A stretch of DNA of 33,786 bases from Methanofastidiosum sp. Lineage in GTDB: Archaea; Methanobacteriota_B; Thermococci; Methanofastidiosales; Methanofastidiosaceae. The stretch is from the NCBI GenBank assembly GCA_020854815.1, contig JAHKLW010000087.1, positions 1 through 33,786 on the forward strand, written 5' to 3'. The notes beneath the pieces are model-generated. The model was not told the origin of the DNA. It ran no database searches and saw nothing but the letters and a program-made list of their open reading frames with translations. The translations under genes and the position numbers were made by a program. This document shows positions 1 through 8,707 of the stretch, piece by piece. How positions within the stretch are numbered: position 1 is the first letter of the stretch; each line of letters starts with the position of its first letter.

Positions 1-66
1 CTTATCGCCTACTCTTAGAAGTTTTTCATACCTTTCCTTAATGGCAATATCTAATAATGTTGTCAT
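1..66 (-). CDS. 5' end of a minus-strand gene, possibly an IS5/IS1182-type transposase (partial)
   Basis: Only the first 22 codons are in the window, starting at the ATG whose complement is 64-66 and running off the left edge. The peptide begins MTTLLDIAIKERYEKLLRVG and ends with Asp-Lys. From memory this resembles the N-terminus of archaeal IS5/IS1182-family transposases, which often have a KYEKL..GDKL segment before an IDWE.FRP motif, but that diagnostic part is outside the window. The start is well supported: a TATA box on the same strand at 89-96 is centred about 26 bp upstream, as expected for a leaderless archaeal transcript. The start codon lies inside a 14-bp palindrome. The family call is tentative; that this is a real gene start is more secure. 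Confidence 0.45.
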   Translation of the reverse strand, partial: MTTLLDIAIKERYEKLLRVGDK

Positions 67-72
67 GACAAC
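59..72. repeat. perfect 14-bp palindrome over a start codon
   Basis: GTTGTCATGACAAC equals its own reverse complement and is centred on the start codon of the minus-strand partial gene. It could be an autoregulatory operator or sequester the start in mRNA. A shorter copy of its core, TGTCATGA, recurs at about 177-184. Confidence 0.5.
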
Positions 73-88
73 TAAAACCCACTATTAG

Positions 89-96
89 TATATAAA
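89..96 (-). promoter_or_regulatory. TATA box of the minus-strand partial gene
   Basis: The reverse strand reads TTTATATA, a full match to the archaeal consensus. Its centre is about 26 bp upstream of the ATG at 66, implying leaderless transcription. Confidence 0.55.
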
Positions 97-271
97 TTTA
101 ACCAATAGCGGGAGCAGAACCGAAGTTTATCAAAATTCTCTCTATTTTCTATATGTATTTATCGTATAAAAACTTTGTCATGAAAAACGATAGACTTTTA
201 ATTGATACTAATTTACCCCAATTGGAACTTATCCTTTCAACAAAAACTTTAAAAGTACCAGAAAGTAAGAT

Positions 272-301
272 AAGTAACACAAAATATAAATAAAGTAACA
301 C
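272..301 (+). promoter_or_regulatory. cfb operon promoter: TATA-like box flanked by a 9-bp direct repeat
   Basis: AAGTAACAC occurs at 272-280 and again at 293-301, exactly 21 bp apart (two helical turns). The two copies flank an A/T-rich TATA-like stretch (AAAATATAAA, 281-290). An SD site GAGGTG at 311-316 precedes the cfbA ATG at 323. The repeats are well placed for a dimeric regulator binding one DNA face across the TATA element. No regulator is identified. Nothing else was recognised between 97 and 270. Confidence 0.45.
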
Positions 302-322
302 GATACGTTTGAGGTGTAATAA

Positions 323-706
323 ATGAAAGGTGCAATATTAGTTGGACATGGAAGTAGGCTCAGCTACAACAAAGAGCTATTAACAAAATTATCTGAAATC
401 TTTAAAGACTATTTTGATGGGGGTATAATAGAGATTGGATTTATGGAAATGAATACTCCAAAGATAATGGATGCCGTAAATAGTGCTGTTAAGAAGGGTG
501 CTGATGAATTGTATATAGTTCCAGTGTTTTTAGCAAAAGGCGTTCATACCACAGAAGACATTCCAAATGAAGTTGGAGGATTCGAGAATGGAAAAAGCAC
601 GATCGATATAGAGGGTAAAAAAGTAAAACTAATTTACTGTGAACCTATAGGCCCTGACAGAAGAATTGCTGAGATTCTTTGGGATAGAGTAAAGGAAAAA
701 TCTTAA
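323..706 (+). CDS. cfbA: CfbA, sirohydrochlorin nickelochelatase (short CbiX type)
   Basis: This enzyme inserts Ni2+ into sirohydrochlorin, the first committed step of coenzyme F430 synthesis. The 127-residue product has the length of the small homodimeric CbiX(S)/CfbA chelatases. The N-terminal GHGSR motif carries metal-binding His9, and the GVHTTEDIP segment carries the second conserved histidine, His75. No His-rich insertion is seen. The ATG at 323 follows an SD (GAGGTG) by six bases. It is the first gene of a tightly packed operon: its stop shares one base with the next start. The same family also makes cobalt-sirohydrochlorin for B12, so specificity comes from context. The four following genes are all F430-specific, which makes CfbA the right call. 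Confidence 0.93.
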   Translation: MKGAILVGHGSRLSYNKELLTKLSEIFKDYFDGGIIEIGFMEMNTPKIMDAVNSAVKKGADELYIVPVFLAKGVHTTEDIPNEVGGFENGKSTIDIEGKKVKLIYCEPIGPDRRIAEILWDRVKEKS

Positions 707-1977
707 TGAAAAGGTTCATTATACTTGATATAAATCATGGTGGAGATTACCTAGCATCTATCCTAAAGGATCGGGGCTTCGAAGTAATTGTCTATGATAT
801 ATATCAAAAGCGAGGGGAAAAACAACAAAAACTTGAGCAAAAAGGAATTAGAGTTCTTCAAGATGTCAACAGAGAATATCCAGACTACACTGTCGTATAT
901 CCTGTACATTGCCCCGACCATTTTCTTTCTTCTTTTTCTAATAATGAGAAATTAACTCACCATGAGCTAGTAAATTTTCTATTTAAGAGTAAAAAAAATA
1001 CAGTTGAGATAACAGGCTCTAAGGGTAAAACAACGACTGCATATACCTTAGCTTTTCTTCTGTCGTTTGAAGAAGAATCATTCCTGAACTCATCAAGGGG
1101 TTTTGAAAGTTTTCTAGATGGTGAAACTAGGCCAATAGAGAAAACAAATTCTATATCTGCAGGGTATACTGCAAAGATATTATCAAACAATTACTCGAAA
1201 TGTCATGTTTTTGAAGAAAGCCTAGGGGTATGCGGAGTAGGCGACATATCAATTCTAACAAGTATAAATCCAATTTACAATATAAAAGGTGGGAACGGTA
1301 ATTCTCTAGATGCAAAAAAGCAATTATTTGAACTATCAAAAGAAAATATTATTATCGATTTGAAAGATAAAACTGCTAACAATTTAGCGAATAAATATAA
1401 AAAAGATGTATTTAGGATATGGGAAGATGTAAAAATAGAAATTCCCGATTATTTAGAGATTGGAAAGGACGTTAATTCTAGTATTTATTATAAGAATATA
1501 GAATTGAGATCAAAATTTAACGGCAATTATATACTAGTGGGCTATCTAAATCCTATATTGTTTAGTTTTATGGCCTTAAAGATATTCAATAAAAATCTAG
1601 AAAAAGCTTCTTCTTATTTGTCAAATTATAAAGGTGTCAAGAATAGGTTATCAGTTGTTACTGAAAATAGTTATACTAGAATAATCGATAAATCTGGAGG
1701 ATTTTCGGAAGAAAGTCTAAGATATCTGTTATCTCTCTTAAAAAAGAATTACGATATGTTCTATAAAAATATTAATCTACTGATTGATTTAACTAATGTA
1801 TCTCATTGCCAAAAAATAGATGTGGATCTCTTAGACGGCGTAATTGCAGAATTTGGCAATCTTATAGACAATGCATTTTTATTAGGGGACTATGATTTTG
1901 ATAGATTTAAATACCTAAAAAATAGCACTGAACTTAATATACAAAAAGGGGATCTTTTAATAGAATGTGGTAAGTGA
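706..1977 (+). CDS. cfbE: CfbE, Mur-ligase-like coenzyme F430 synthetase
   Basis: CfbE performs the last step of F430 synthesis, the ATP-dependent closure of the carbocyclic ring of seco-F430. The 423-residue protein has the Mur ligase layout: an N-terminal Rossmann-like part, then the nucleotide-binding loop TGSKGKTTT at residues 103-111, followed by the ligase body. The start overlaps the cfbA stop by one base (TTAATG), a sign of translational coupling. The stop lies just upstream of the preferred cfbD start and overlaps a possible earlier GTG start. Overall divergence from peptidoglycan MurC/D/E/F is typical for this archaeal group, and placement between cfbA and cfbD makes the assignment firm. 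AT-rich codons match its neighbours. Confidence 0.9.
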   Translation: MKRFIILDINHGGDYLASILKDRGFEVIVYDIYQKRGEKQQKLEQKGIRVLQDVNREYPDYTVVYPVHCPDHFLSSFSNNEKLTHHELVNFLFKSKKNTVEITGSKGKTTTAYTLAFLLSFEEESFLNSSRGFESFLDGETRPIEKTNSISAGYTAKILSNNYSKCHVFEESLGVCGVGDISILTSINPIYNIKGGNGNSLDAKKQLFELSKENIIIDLKDKTANNLANKYKKDVFRIWEDVKIEIPDYLEIGKDVNSSIYYKNIELRSKFNGNYILVGYLNPILFSFMALKIFNKNLEKASSYLSNYKGVKNRLSVVTENSYTRIIDKSGGFSEESLRYLLSLLKKNYDMFYKNINLLIDLTNVSHCQKIDVDLLDGVIAEFGNLIDNAFLLGDYDFDRFKYLKNSTELNIQKGDLLIECGK

Positions 1978-1981
1978 TAAG

Positions 1982-3058
1982 ATGAATATTTTGACTCCAA
2001 GACCTAATCCTATAGTTGCAGCCTTGTATACATTAAGAGATCTTGATGTCGATGTTGCAGTATTGCACGGCCCCTCTGGATGTGGATTTCGTGCAGCTAG
2101 ATTACTAGAAGAAGATGGTATGAAAGTTGTAACGACTTCTATGTCTGAAGAGGATTTAATTTTTGGTGCAAGTGATAAACTAATCGAAGTATTACATGAA
2201 GTTGATGAACTTTTCTCACCAAAGACAATTGGCGTTGTTGGTTCTTGTGTGAGTATGATTATTGGTGAAAATGTAAAGAAAGCCATAATTGACTCTGGAT
2301 TAAAGGATAAAGCGTTCTTTGTAGAAATCCATGGTTGTATGGGGGCTAATACTAGAGGCGCAATAGAAACTTTGAAAGCTGCAATGGAGTTCGGCCTAAT
2401 TGATGAAAAAGAGTTCCAAAGACAAGAAAAGATGCTACTTTTAGCAACTGAAGTTGAATCAAATAGTGGCATGGCAAAGTCAAAGTATACTAGACCCTCA
2501 AGAGGTGCAGAACTTAAAACTGTTGCAGAACATATAATCAATCTATTAAAAGATAACAAAAAAATAGCAGTTATCCTGAATGCAAAAAAAGAAACTGCAT
2601 ATCTTTTTGCTGACATCCAACTCGCAATAAATTTAGCTTCAAAAAGGATAGGTGGTTCGGTTATTAATGTTGGTAATCTTTCTACGGAAGTAGGGCTCTC
2701 AAGAATAAAGAGATATGCAGAGGATATTAAAAATGATTTTGAATCGAATGGAATTTCTATTGAATATATTTCTGGGGGCATGGATGAGTACCCAATAGCC
2801 GGTAAAAATGCAATATCATATCTCAAGGACAAGGATTTTGACCTTCTTGTAGCAGTAGGTATACCTCAAGCTTTACCGGTAATAGATAAAGAGTCTATAG
2901 CAGTTACAAATGGCCCAAGAGAAGTTCACCCGCTTGAAGATGTAGGATATAAGTATGTAACAGTTGAAATTGCTTCACACTCAACTGTTATGGGCACAAG
3001 GGAGATAGTTCTTAGTGAACTTGGTGAAGCAATAAGAGATGCTGCAGGGATTCAATGA
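1982..3058 (+). CDS. cfbD: CfbD, NifD-like catalytic component of Ni-sirohydrochlorin a,c-diamide reductive cyclase
   Basis: CfbD is the nitrogenase-like catalytic subunit that, with CfbC, carries out the multi-electron reduction and lactam ring closure on Ni-sirohydrochlorin a,c-diamide. The product starts MNILTPRPNPIVAALYTLRD, matching the usual PRP.PIVAALYTLRDL opening. Cys34 (GPSGCGF) and Cys89 (VVGSCVS) are likely ligands of the subunit-bridging [4Fe-4S] cluster. The conserved segments NAKKETAYLFADI, GGMDEYPIAG and VTNGPREVHPLE are present. I prefer the ATG at 1982, with AGTGAT just upstream; an in-frame GTG at 1967 would add five residues and overlap cfbE. The stop overlaps cfbC in ATGA. 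Length (358 residues) is normal for the family. Confidence 0.93.
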   Translation: MNILTPRPNPIVAALYTLRDLDVDVAVLHGPSGCGFRAARLLEEDGMKVVTTSMSEEDLIFGASDKLIEVLHEVDELFSPKTIGVVGSCVSMIIGENVKKAIIDSGLKDKAFFVEIHGCMGANTRGAIETLKAAMEFGLIDEKEFQRQEKMLLLATEVESNSGMAKSKYTRPSRGAELKTVAEHIINLLKDNKKIAVILNAKKETAYLFADIQLAINLASKRIGGSVINVGNLSTEVGLSRIKRYAEDIKNDFESNGISIEYISGGMDEYPIAGKNAISYLKDKDFDLLVAVGIPQALPVIDKESIAVTNGPREVHPLEDVGYKYVTVEIASHSTVMGTREIVLSELGEAIRDAAGIQ

Positions 3059-3846
3059 AACAGATTGCTATATATGGAAAAGGCGGAATAGGAAAATCAT
3101 CAATATCCTCAAATCTTTCAGTCAATTTGGCTTCTGAAGGATACGAAGTTTTACTTATTGGTTGTGATCCCAAAAGTGACAGTACCATTAATCTCTTTGA
3201 AGGTAGAAGGATAGATACTGTTCTAGATCTTTACAAAAAAGGAATTACAGACCCAGATAAACTAGTTTTTGAAGGATATAATGGAGTAAAAAGTGTCGAG
3301 GTAGGAGGTCCTGCAGCAGGAGTAGGGTGTGCAGGAAGAGGAATTCTCGTCGCATTAAAAACTCTTAACAAAGATTACTACATTCAAAAAGGATTTGATA
3401 TTGTAATATACGATGTCCCAGGAGACGTTGTATGTGGAGGATTTGCAGGACCGGCAAGAGAAGGGTATGCAGATGAGATCTACATAGTCACAAGTGGCGA
3501 ATACCTATCAATATATGCGGCAAATAATATTGCAAAAGGATTATTTAATTTAAAAGTAAAGATGGGCGGGATAATAGGTAATATGAGAGGAATACAGAAA
3601 GAGGAAGAGAAAATTCAATGGTATGCAAAAGGTATAGACTCACAAATGATTAAAGCTGTTGAAAGAAATCCCAAAATCTACGAAAGTGAAATTGAGGGCA
3701 AAACTGTGCTAGAAAAATATCCAAATGACCCTCTAAATTTAAAATTTAAAGAAATTGGGGCGAAAATACTTGAAAATAAGAAAGCTAAAGTCCCAAATCC
3801 AATAACAGATGAAAAAATAAGATCAATACTTGGAGGCCTCTGTTGA
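3055..3846 (+). CDS. cfbC: CfbC, NifH-like ATP-dependent reductase component
   Basis: CfbC is the homodimeric iron protein that delivers low-potential electrons to CfbD with ATP hydrolysis. The 263-residue protein has the P-loop GKGGIGKS at residues 8-15, the switch-like segment GCDPKSDST at 36-44, and the two cluster-ligating cysteines, Cys92 (GVGCAGRG) and Cys127 (GDVVCGGFA), that bind the bridging [4Fe-4S] cluster across the dimer. It is shorter than true NifH (about 275-295), as is usual for CfbC. It starts inside the cfbD stop (ATGA overlap). No nifK or nifEN lies nearby, so this is F430 synthesis and not nitrogen fixation. Confidence 0.94.
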   Translation: MKQIAIYGKGGIGKSSISSNLSVNLASEGYEVLLIGCDPKSDSTINLFEGRRIDTVLDLYKKGITDPDKLVFEGYNGVKSVEVGGPAAGVGCAGRGILVALKTLNKDYYIQKGFDIVIYDVPGDVVCGGFAGPAREGYADEIYIVTSGEYLSIYAANNIAKGLFNLKVKMGGIIGNMRGIQKEEEKIQWYAKGIDSQMIKAVERNPKIYESEIEGKTVLEKYPNDPLNLKFKEIGAKILENKKAKVPNPITDEKIRSILGGLC

Positions 3847-5198
3847 ACATACCTAGAGTCGTAATTGCTGGAACAGCGTCTGGAGTTGGCAAGACTTCAA
3901 TTTCTTGTGGCATAATGAAAGCTTTATCAAAGAAAAATAATGTTGCCCCTTTCAAAATTGGGCCAGATTTCATTGACCCGATATACCATAGATTTGCCAC
4001 GGGGAACTTCTCTAGAAATCTCGATACTTTTTTCATGGAAAAAGATGCACTCATAGAGAATTTTCAAAGAGGTGCAAAAAAGAAAGACATAGCAATTATT
4101 GAAGGAGTGAGGGGACTATACGAAGGAATAGATCCGATAGAAGAAGTTGGCTCGACGTCTCACGTTTCGAAGATTTTAGATTCTCCAGTAATCCTAGTTA
4201 TGAACACTCGTTCACTAACAAAAAGTGCTGCTGCTTACATTAAAGGATTTCAAGCTCTAGATCCAAATGTCAAAATTAGAGGAGTTATTTTAAATCAAGT
4301 TAGAGATGAAACGCACTTTAAAAAATTACAAAAGGCCATAGAAACTTTTACTGATGTTGAAATAGTGGGATACATTGAGCGCGGTGCAATTTCGCTAAGC
4401 TCAAGACATCTTGGACTTGTGCCCTTAATTGAAAGAGACGATAGAGAAGAAGTTATGGAAAGTCTTGGAAAAGAAATTGAAAATAAAATCGACATTAATA
4501 AAATAAAAGATATTGCCAAAGAAGCAGAAGATTTAGAAGAAAAAAAAGGTCATTTGTTTCAAATAAATTCAGAATTAAAAAATAATAGAATTAATATTGG
4601 CGTACCATTTGATAAGGCTTTCAGCTTTTATTATAAAGAAAATATTGAAGCTTTAGAAGAAAATGGCGCTAAGATATCATATTTTAAACCTACGGAAGGA
4701 GATAATTTACCTGATGCCGACGGTTACTATATCGGAGGTGGGTACCCCGAAATATATCCAGAAAACATCTCAAATCACACTAGCTTTTTAAAAGATTTAA
4801 GGTCGGCTTTTGAAGAATCAAAGCCAATATATGGCGAATGTGGCGGATTAATGGTATTATCCAGATACTTAGAAGTAGACAATAAAAAATACCCTATGGC
4901 AGGAATATTTGACCAAGGAACCTTAATGAAAAAAAGTAAACAGGGTTTAAGCTATGTCATTGCACGGCCCACAGAAAAGCATTTCTTCTTAAAGGATATT
5001 GTGAAAGGCCATGAATTTCACTACTCCAAAATGGAACCAGTACCACAGAAAGAAGATTTTGCTTACAAGATACTAAGAGGTAAAGGAATAAATAATGTCT
5101 TTGACGGTTTAATTAAAAATAAATGTATTGGCTCGTATCTGCATATACATACTGGTGGCGCTCCTTCTTGGGCATCTTCCTTTCTAGAAAGTGTATAA
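3843..5198 (+). CDS. cfbB: CfbB, Ni-sirohydrochlorin a,c-diamide synthase
   Basis: CfbB amidates the a and c acetate side chains of Ni-sirohydrochlorin with glutamine and ATP. The 451-residue protein has the CobB/CbiA layout. An N-terminal P-loop-like ATP domain carries [10 protein letters not shown] at residues 10-19. The C-terminal class I glutaminase domain has the nucleophile Cys333 in GECGG and a conserved His in the SYLHIHTGG segment near the end. The start is TTG at 3843, overlapping the cfbC stop by four bases, with a strong GGAGG SD at 3832-3836. CbiA of B12 synthesis is the close paralogue; context favours CfbB. It ends seven bases from the convergent ffh gene. Confidence 0.92.
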   Translation: MNIPRVVIAGTASGVGKTSISCGIMKALSKKNNVAPFKIGPDFIDPIYHRFATGNFSRNLDTFFMEKDALIENFQRGAKKKDIAIIEGVRGLYEGIDPIEEVGSTSHVSKILDSPVILVMNTRSLTKSAAAYIKGFQALDPNVKIRGVILNQVRDETHFKKLQKAIETFTDVEIVGYIERGAISLSSRHLGLVPLIERDDREEVMESLGKEIENKIDINKIKDIAKEAEDLEEKKGHLFQINSELKNNRINIGVPFDKAFSFYYKENIEALEENGAKISYFKPTEGDNLPDADGYYIGGGYPEIYPENISNHTSFLKDLRSAFEESKPIYGECGGLMVLSRYLEVDNKKYPMAGIFDQGTLMKKSKQGLSYVIARPTEKHFFLKDIVKGHEFHYSKMEPVPQKEDFAYKILRGKGINNVFDGLIKNKCIGSYLHIHTGGAPSWASSFLESV

Positions 5199-5205
5199 TA
5201 ATAAA

Positions 5206-6561
5206 TTACATTTCAAATCCAGGAGGCATCATTGGCATTTTTCCTTTCATGCCCCTGAGTTGTCTTTTGTTCATCCCTTTTAGGAACTTCTTAATCATTG
5301 CATACTGATTTAATAACTCCTTTACATCGCCTTGATTAGTTCCTGATCCTCTTGAAATTCTTCTTATACGTTCATGATTTATTATCTTTGGATTTTTCTT
5401 TTCTTGCATAGTCATTGAATCCATTATGATCCTAAATTTTGTAAGCTTCTCTTCTCCTACTTCAACCATGTCAGACGGAAGATTTGCGCCCATACCAGGT
5501 ATCATAGATAAAACCTGTTTCAACGGGCCCATTTTACTTACCATTTCAAGCTGACTATACATATCAAATAGATCAAACTTACCTGAGAGTATCTTATCCT
5601 TGTCAAGTTTAGAATAATCCTCTGCTTCAGAAGCCTCTTTTACTTTCTCTAAAAGAGTCTCAAGGTCCCCAAGACCCAATAAACGTGAGACAAATCTTTT
5701 TGGGTCGAACGGTTCGATGGCATCGATTCTTTCCCCCGTTCCAATAAATTTAATAGGGGCGCCTGTTGCTGCCGCGGCGGATAATGCCCCGCCCCCTTTT
5801 GCTGAACCGTCAAGTTTTGTTACTATAATCGAACCTACGTTAGTTGCATTTGCAAATCCTTCAGCTTGAACAAAAGCTTGCTGGCCAATTGTGCCGTCTA
5901 TAACAAGTGTGACTTCATCAGGATTAATTGTGTCGGAGATTTCAGTCATCTCGTCTATTAATCCTTTTTCTTCCTTATGTCTACCGGCCGTATCAACTAA
6001 AATTATGTCAGAAGCTTTTTCCTTGAAGAATCTTACTCCTTCTCTAGATAGTTTGATACTATCCTTTTCCTTTGGATCGCCAAATACAGGTATATTATTC
6101 TCAGCACAAAATTGTTTTAACTGTTCGAATGCTCCGGGCCTCCATGTATCGGCGCCTACAACGCCCACCTTAAATCCTCTTTTTTGGTAGAATCTGGCAA
6201 GTTTTCCAGTAGTTGTGGTCTTTCCGCTCCCTTGAATACCTACCATTAATACTACTTTTCCTTTTTTATCAGGGAGATGCTCTTTTTTTGTATCAGAGCC
6301 CATAAACTTTGAAAGTTCTTCGTAAACTATTTTGATTATGTGCTCTTTTCTTGAGACACCTTTAGGTAATTTTTCTTCAAGTGCCCTAGATTCAATGCTC
6401 TTTGATAATTCAAATACAAGCTTAACGTTGACATCAGACAACAAAAGTGCCTTTTGGATGTCCTTGACAAGTTCTTTTATTAGAGATTCATCAACTACTC
6501 CTGCCTTTGTTAATTTTCTCAATGCGCCACTTAAAGCACCTGAAAGAGAGTCTAAGACCAT
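5206..6561 (-). CDS. ffh: SRP54/Ffh, signal recognition particle GTPase
   Basis: This is the GTPase subunit of the signal recognition particle, which binds signal sequences of nascent membrane and secreted proteins and docks to FtsY. The 451-residue protein has an N-terminal helical N domain, then the G domain: G1 [10 protein letters not shown] (residues 108-117), DTAGRH (190-195) and TKLD (248-251). The C-terminal M domain is methionine-rich, contains SMIPGMG and the RNA-binding RRISRGSGT segment, and ends in a Met/Pro-rich tail. Length is normal. AGGTG lies upstream of the ATG, and a TATA-like TTTTTATAAC at about 6591-6600 could be its own promoter. It is convergent with cfbB. Confidence 0.96.
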   Translation of the reverse strand: MVLDSLSGALSGALRKLTKAGVVDESLIKELVKDIQKALLLSDVNVKLVFELSKSIESRALEEKLPKGVSRKEHIIKIVYEELSKFMGSDTKKEHLPDKKGKVVLMVGIQGSGKTTTTGKLARFYQKRGFKVGVVGADTWRPGAFEQLKQFCAENNIPVFGDPKEKDSIKLSREGVRFFKEKASDIILVDTAGRHKEEKGLIDEMTEISDTINPDEVTLVIDGTIGQQAFVQAEGFANATNVGSIIVTKLDGSAKGGGALSAAAATGAPIKFIGTGERIDAIEPFDPKRFVSRLLGLGDLETLLEKVKEASEAEDYSKLDKDKILSGKFDLFDMYSQLEMVSKMGPLKQVLSMIPGMGANLPSDMVEVGEEKLTKFRIIMDSMTMQEKKNPKIINHERIRRISRGSGTNQGDVKELLNQYAMIKKFLKGMNKRQLRGMKGKMPMMPPGFEM

Positions 6562-6601
6562 ACAAACACCTAATTTATGACATTAATTTTGTTATAAAAA
6601 A

Positions 6602-7525
6602 CTAATGGTCAATTTTCTTTTTTAAAGTAATAACAAATGTTCTACCCACAGGTTCTCTTTCGATTAATTCTTTCTTTTCAAGATTTGTTAGAATTTTTGT
6701 TATCTTAGCTTTTGAGAATCCTGTTATGCTTGATAGTTTCTTCTGTTTTATCTTTCCACCTTCATTTTTTATTATGCCGCATATTGTCATTTCATCCTCT
6801 GAAAGAAGCGATGACGGAATCTTAATCTCTTGAACTCTTACTCTTGGATATCTATAAAAGATAAATAGCCCTAGTGAGATTAATAATATTAAAACAAAAG
6901 CTAAAGGAAATACAATATTTGTACCAAATCCATTATTTTTCACAAGTGAATTGTACTTAATTTTAAACATCATGGGCGTTGAAGGAGATTTCATCTCCCA
7001 TAGTACTATAATCCTTTTTCCATCGCTTTGCAGATACGTTGACTCGGGTATAATTGAAGATATATCCTCATTATTAATCCCATAAGCTGGAGGAAGTTTT
7101 ATCCTGAAAATAAGATTTATAATGTTAGGATATACCAGATCCTTCGTGTATACAAATTCTTTTTTATTTATTTCAACTGCATTTGAAATAGTGTAGGTAA
7201 TCTTTATGCTGTTTAGCTCATTTGGGATTAATGTTATTACTTGATCCGGAGGGGGACTAAGTTTTTCATCGTCGTATATTATTTCTAAATTTTTGTATCC
7301 TGTTGGAAGATAAAGATTAAAATCAATCTCCTCTTTTGGGTATAAGATAATATCCATCGATTCTTTTAATGAATGATCTTCCATTATCTCAACATCTATT
7401 TTTAAGTAGGTAATTTCAATTTGATTGTCAGCAGCTATTGGAACAAAAAATGCGTTGCCTATCAAAGACAGAAAAATTATAGAGGATAATAAGAATTTAA
7501 AGACTGGTTTGAGTTCTTTTATCAT
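6602..7525 (-). CDS. membrane-anchored winged-helix transcriptional regulator
   Basis: The 307-residue protein has an N-terminal hydrophobic signal or anchor (residues about 8-31), an extracytoplasmic beta-rich region (about 35-195), one strong membrane helix (about 203-224) and a C-terminal winged helix (about 243-304). The last contains a helix-turn-helix signature, KKLSSITGFSKAKITKILTN, followed by a basic wing. This is the layout of archaeal membrane-associated regulators of the COG2512 kind, in which an outside domain could sense a signal and the inside domain bind DNA. The ligand and target are unknown. It lies 40 bp upstream of ffh on the same strand, but ffh seems to have its own TATA box. 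A weak SD (AGGTAAT) precedes the ATG. Confidence 0.75.
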   Translation of the reverse strand: MIKELKPVFKFLLSSIIFLSLIGNAFFVPIAADNQIEITYLKIDVEIMEDHSLKESMDIILYPKEEIDFNLYLPTGYKNLEIIYDDEKLSPPPDQVITLIPNELNSIKITYTISNAVEINKKEFVYTKDLVYPNIINLIFRIKLPPAYGINNEDISSIIPESTYLQSDGKRIIVLWEMKSPSTPMMFKIKYNSLVKNNGFGTNIVFPLAFVLILLISLGLFIFYRYPRVRVQEIKIPSSLLSEDEMTICGIIKNEGGKIKQKKLSSITGFSKAKITKILTNLEKKELIEREPVGRTFVITLKKKIDH

Positions 7526-7845
7526 AATATTACCTGATACTAAAAGATATCATTAATCGGTATCTAATTTTTAGGATAACTTAAAATATATGATTTTTTG
7601 ACCAAAATAATATATAAGGTTTTAGATAAATAATAATTAATTAGAATTATGTATCTTTGAAAAAAAATTCTTTGATAAATAAAAATATAAATTTTTGAGT
7701 TAAGTAAGATGTAAATAAGCACTATATGGGAGATTAATTTTAGAACCGGCAACAGATAAAACGATCTAAAGATATCAAGAGTTTATGGAGACTTCTTCAA
7801 CAAAAGCATAATCTAAGCAACACGGTTCTTATTACCATTCATTTC
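7526..7845. other. 320-bp intergenic region, very AT-rich
   Basis: No convincing gene is seen on either strand; the only long frame (minus, 7564-7752) is hydrophobic low-complexity translation of AT-rich DNA. It should hold the promoter of the downstream minus-strand regulator. AGAACCG at 7742-7748 and CGGTTCT at 7823-7829 form a 7-bp inverted repeat enclosing 74 bases, which could close a structured RNA, but no box C/D, H/ACA or riboswitch signature is convincing. Confidence 0.4.
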
Positions 7846-8073
7846 TTATAGTGCTATCATTGTCGAAGTCATTTGGACTCCATCGATGTTTCTAATTTTT
7901 TCTGTAAGGAAAGGATCAAGGTCTTTTAACTGCTCCACATTTACTTTAACAACAATATCATATTCACCGTAAACTATATATGCTTCTTCAACTTCTTTCA
8001 TACTTTTCAGACTATCGAGAATCTTTTTTTCTTTTCCAGCATCCCCCACTATGAGGGCAAAAGCAACAACCAT
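7846..8073 (-). CDS. stand-alone Lrp/AsnC-type ligand-binding (RAM) domain protein
   Basis: The 75-residue protein corresponds to the C-terminal effector-binding and oligomerisation domain of Lrp/AsnC regulators, without the DNA-binding helix-turn-helix. It shows the alternating beta-alpha-beta pattern, with VEEAYIVYGEYDIVVKV and the final MTSTMIAL typical of the family. Such stand-alone domains bind amino acids or other small molecules and may assemble with full-length Lrp proteins; the ligand here cannot be told. The start has a strong archaeal SD, AGGTGAT, three bases before the ATG, and a TTTTAAATA element further upstream. It appears to be monocistronic. Confidence 0.85.
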   Translation of the reverse strand: MVVAFALIVGDAGKEKKILDSLKSMKEVEEAYIVYGEYDIVVKVNVEQLKDLDPFLTEKIRNIDGVQMTSTMIAL

Positions 8074-8128
8074 TATATCACCTATTATGATTAAGAATTT
8101 TACATATTTAAAACTTTTTATAGATTAT

Positions 8129-8686
8129 CTAGAAATGGTTTAAGATATCGTAAATTAATTTTATAGAGTTCTCAGGAGCAGAATCTAATCCAAAAAAAAA
8201 TCCGCTAATTACAATAATTGCCAATATAGATATTGCAGAGATCTCTATCAGGGTGTTTGCAAAAGAATCATCATATCTTACTCTTCCGCCGATTAAAGGA
8301 AAATGTACATGTTTTCTTTTACTAAACGGATAATACAACGGGACCCCCATAAAAGTTAGACTATCTGCAAGAGTATGTGAAAAAACAGCAGACGATGCTA
8401 CTATTGCGCTATCCCAAGTTATGAAATTAGAGAGAATGCCTCCAAACTTAATTATCGAAAGAGAGGATATAACAAGAAAAACTATAACTGAAGTAAATAC
8501 GGAATGTGTTAATCCGCTCCTATGTTTTCTAATAAATATGTCAATGTCCGACATCACGCCAAATATGCCTCCAATTATCATAATATCTCCTAGTGGTAAC
8601 TCTGGCTTTATCCCGATACTAATTAAAAGAATTATAATAATTACGGCAGATAGTATACCCAGTGTTATATGGGTTCTCTTTTTCAT
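8129..8686 (-). CDS. YdjM/DUF457-type membrane-bound metal-dependent hydrolase family protein
   Basis: The 185-residue integral membrane protein has four to five hydrophobic helices. Its histidine/aspartate pattern matches the YdjM (DUF457) family: THITLG near the N-terminus, SDID (residues about 46-49), HRSGLTHS (54-61), SHTLADSLT, then GVPLYYPFSKRKHVHFP. The family is annotated as membrane-bound metal-dependent hydrolases; physiological substrates are unclear, and in Bacteria the group includes LexA-regulated YdjM. The ATG at 8686 is 26 bp from the centre of the palindromic TATA box at 8708-8717 and has no SD, so the transcript is probably leaderless. Confidence 0.8.
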   Translation of the reverse strand: MKKRTHITLGILSAVIIIILLISIGIKPELPLGDIMIIGGIFGVMSDIDIFIRKHRSGLTHSVFTSVIVFLVISSLSIIKFGGILSNFITWDSAIVASSAVFSHTLADSLTFMGVPLYYPFSKRKHVHFPLIGGRVRYDDSFANTLIEISAISILAIIVISGFFFGLDSAPENSIKLIYDILNHF

Positions 8687-8707
8687 TAAATCAAGTTAAA
8701 ATAAGTT

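Noticed and set aside
1957-2832. A 291-codon minus-strand open frame opposite cfbD
   Set aside because: It is antisense to a clearly conserved gene, has low-complexity Ser/Leu/Phe-rich translation and no SD or TATA box; a shadow of biased codon use.
3055-3846. NifH-like protein as evidence of nitrogen fixation
   Set aside because: The neighbours are the F430 genes, CfbC-type length and motifs fit, and nifDKEN are absent.
7564-7752. 62-codon minus-strand open frame in the intergenic gap
   Set aside because: Hydrophobic Ile/Tyr/Leu-only translation of AT-rich DNA, with no SD and no recognisable motif.
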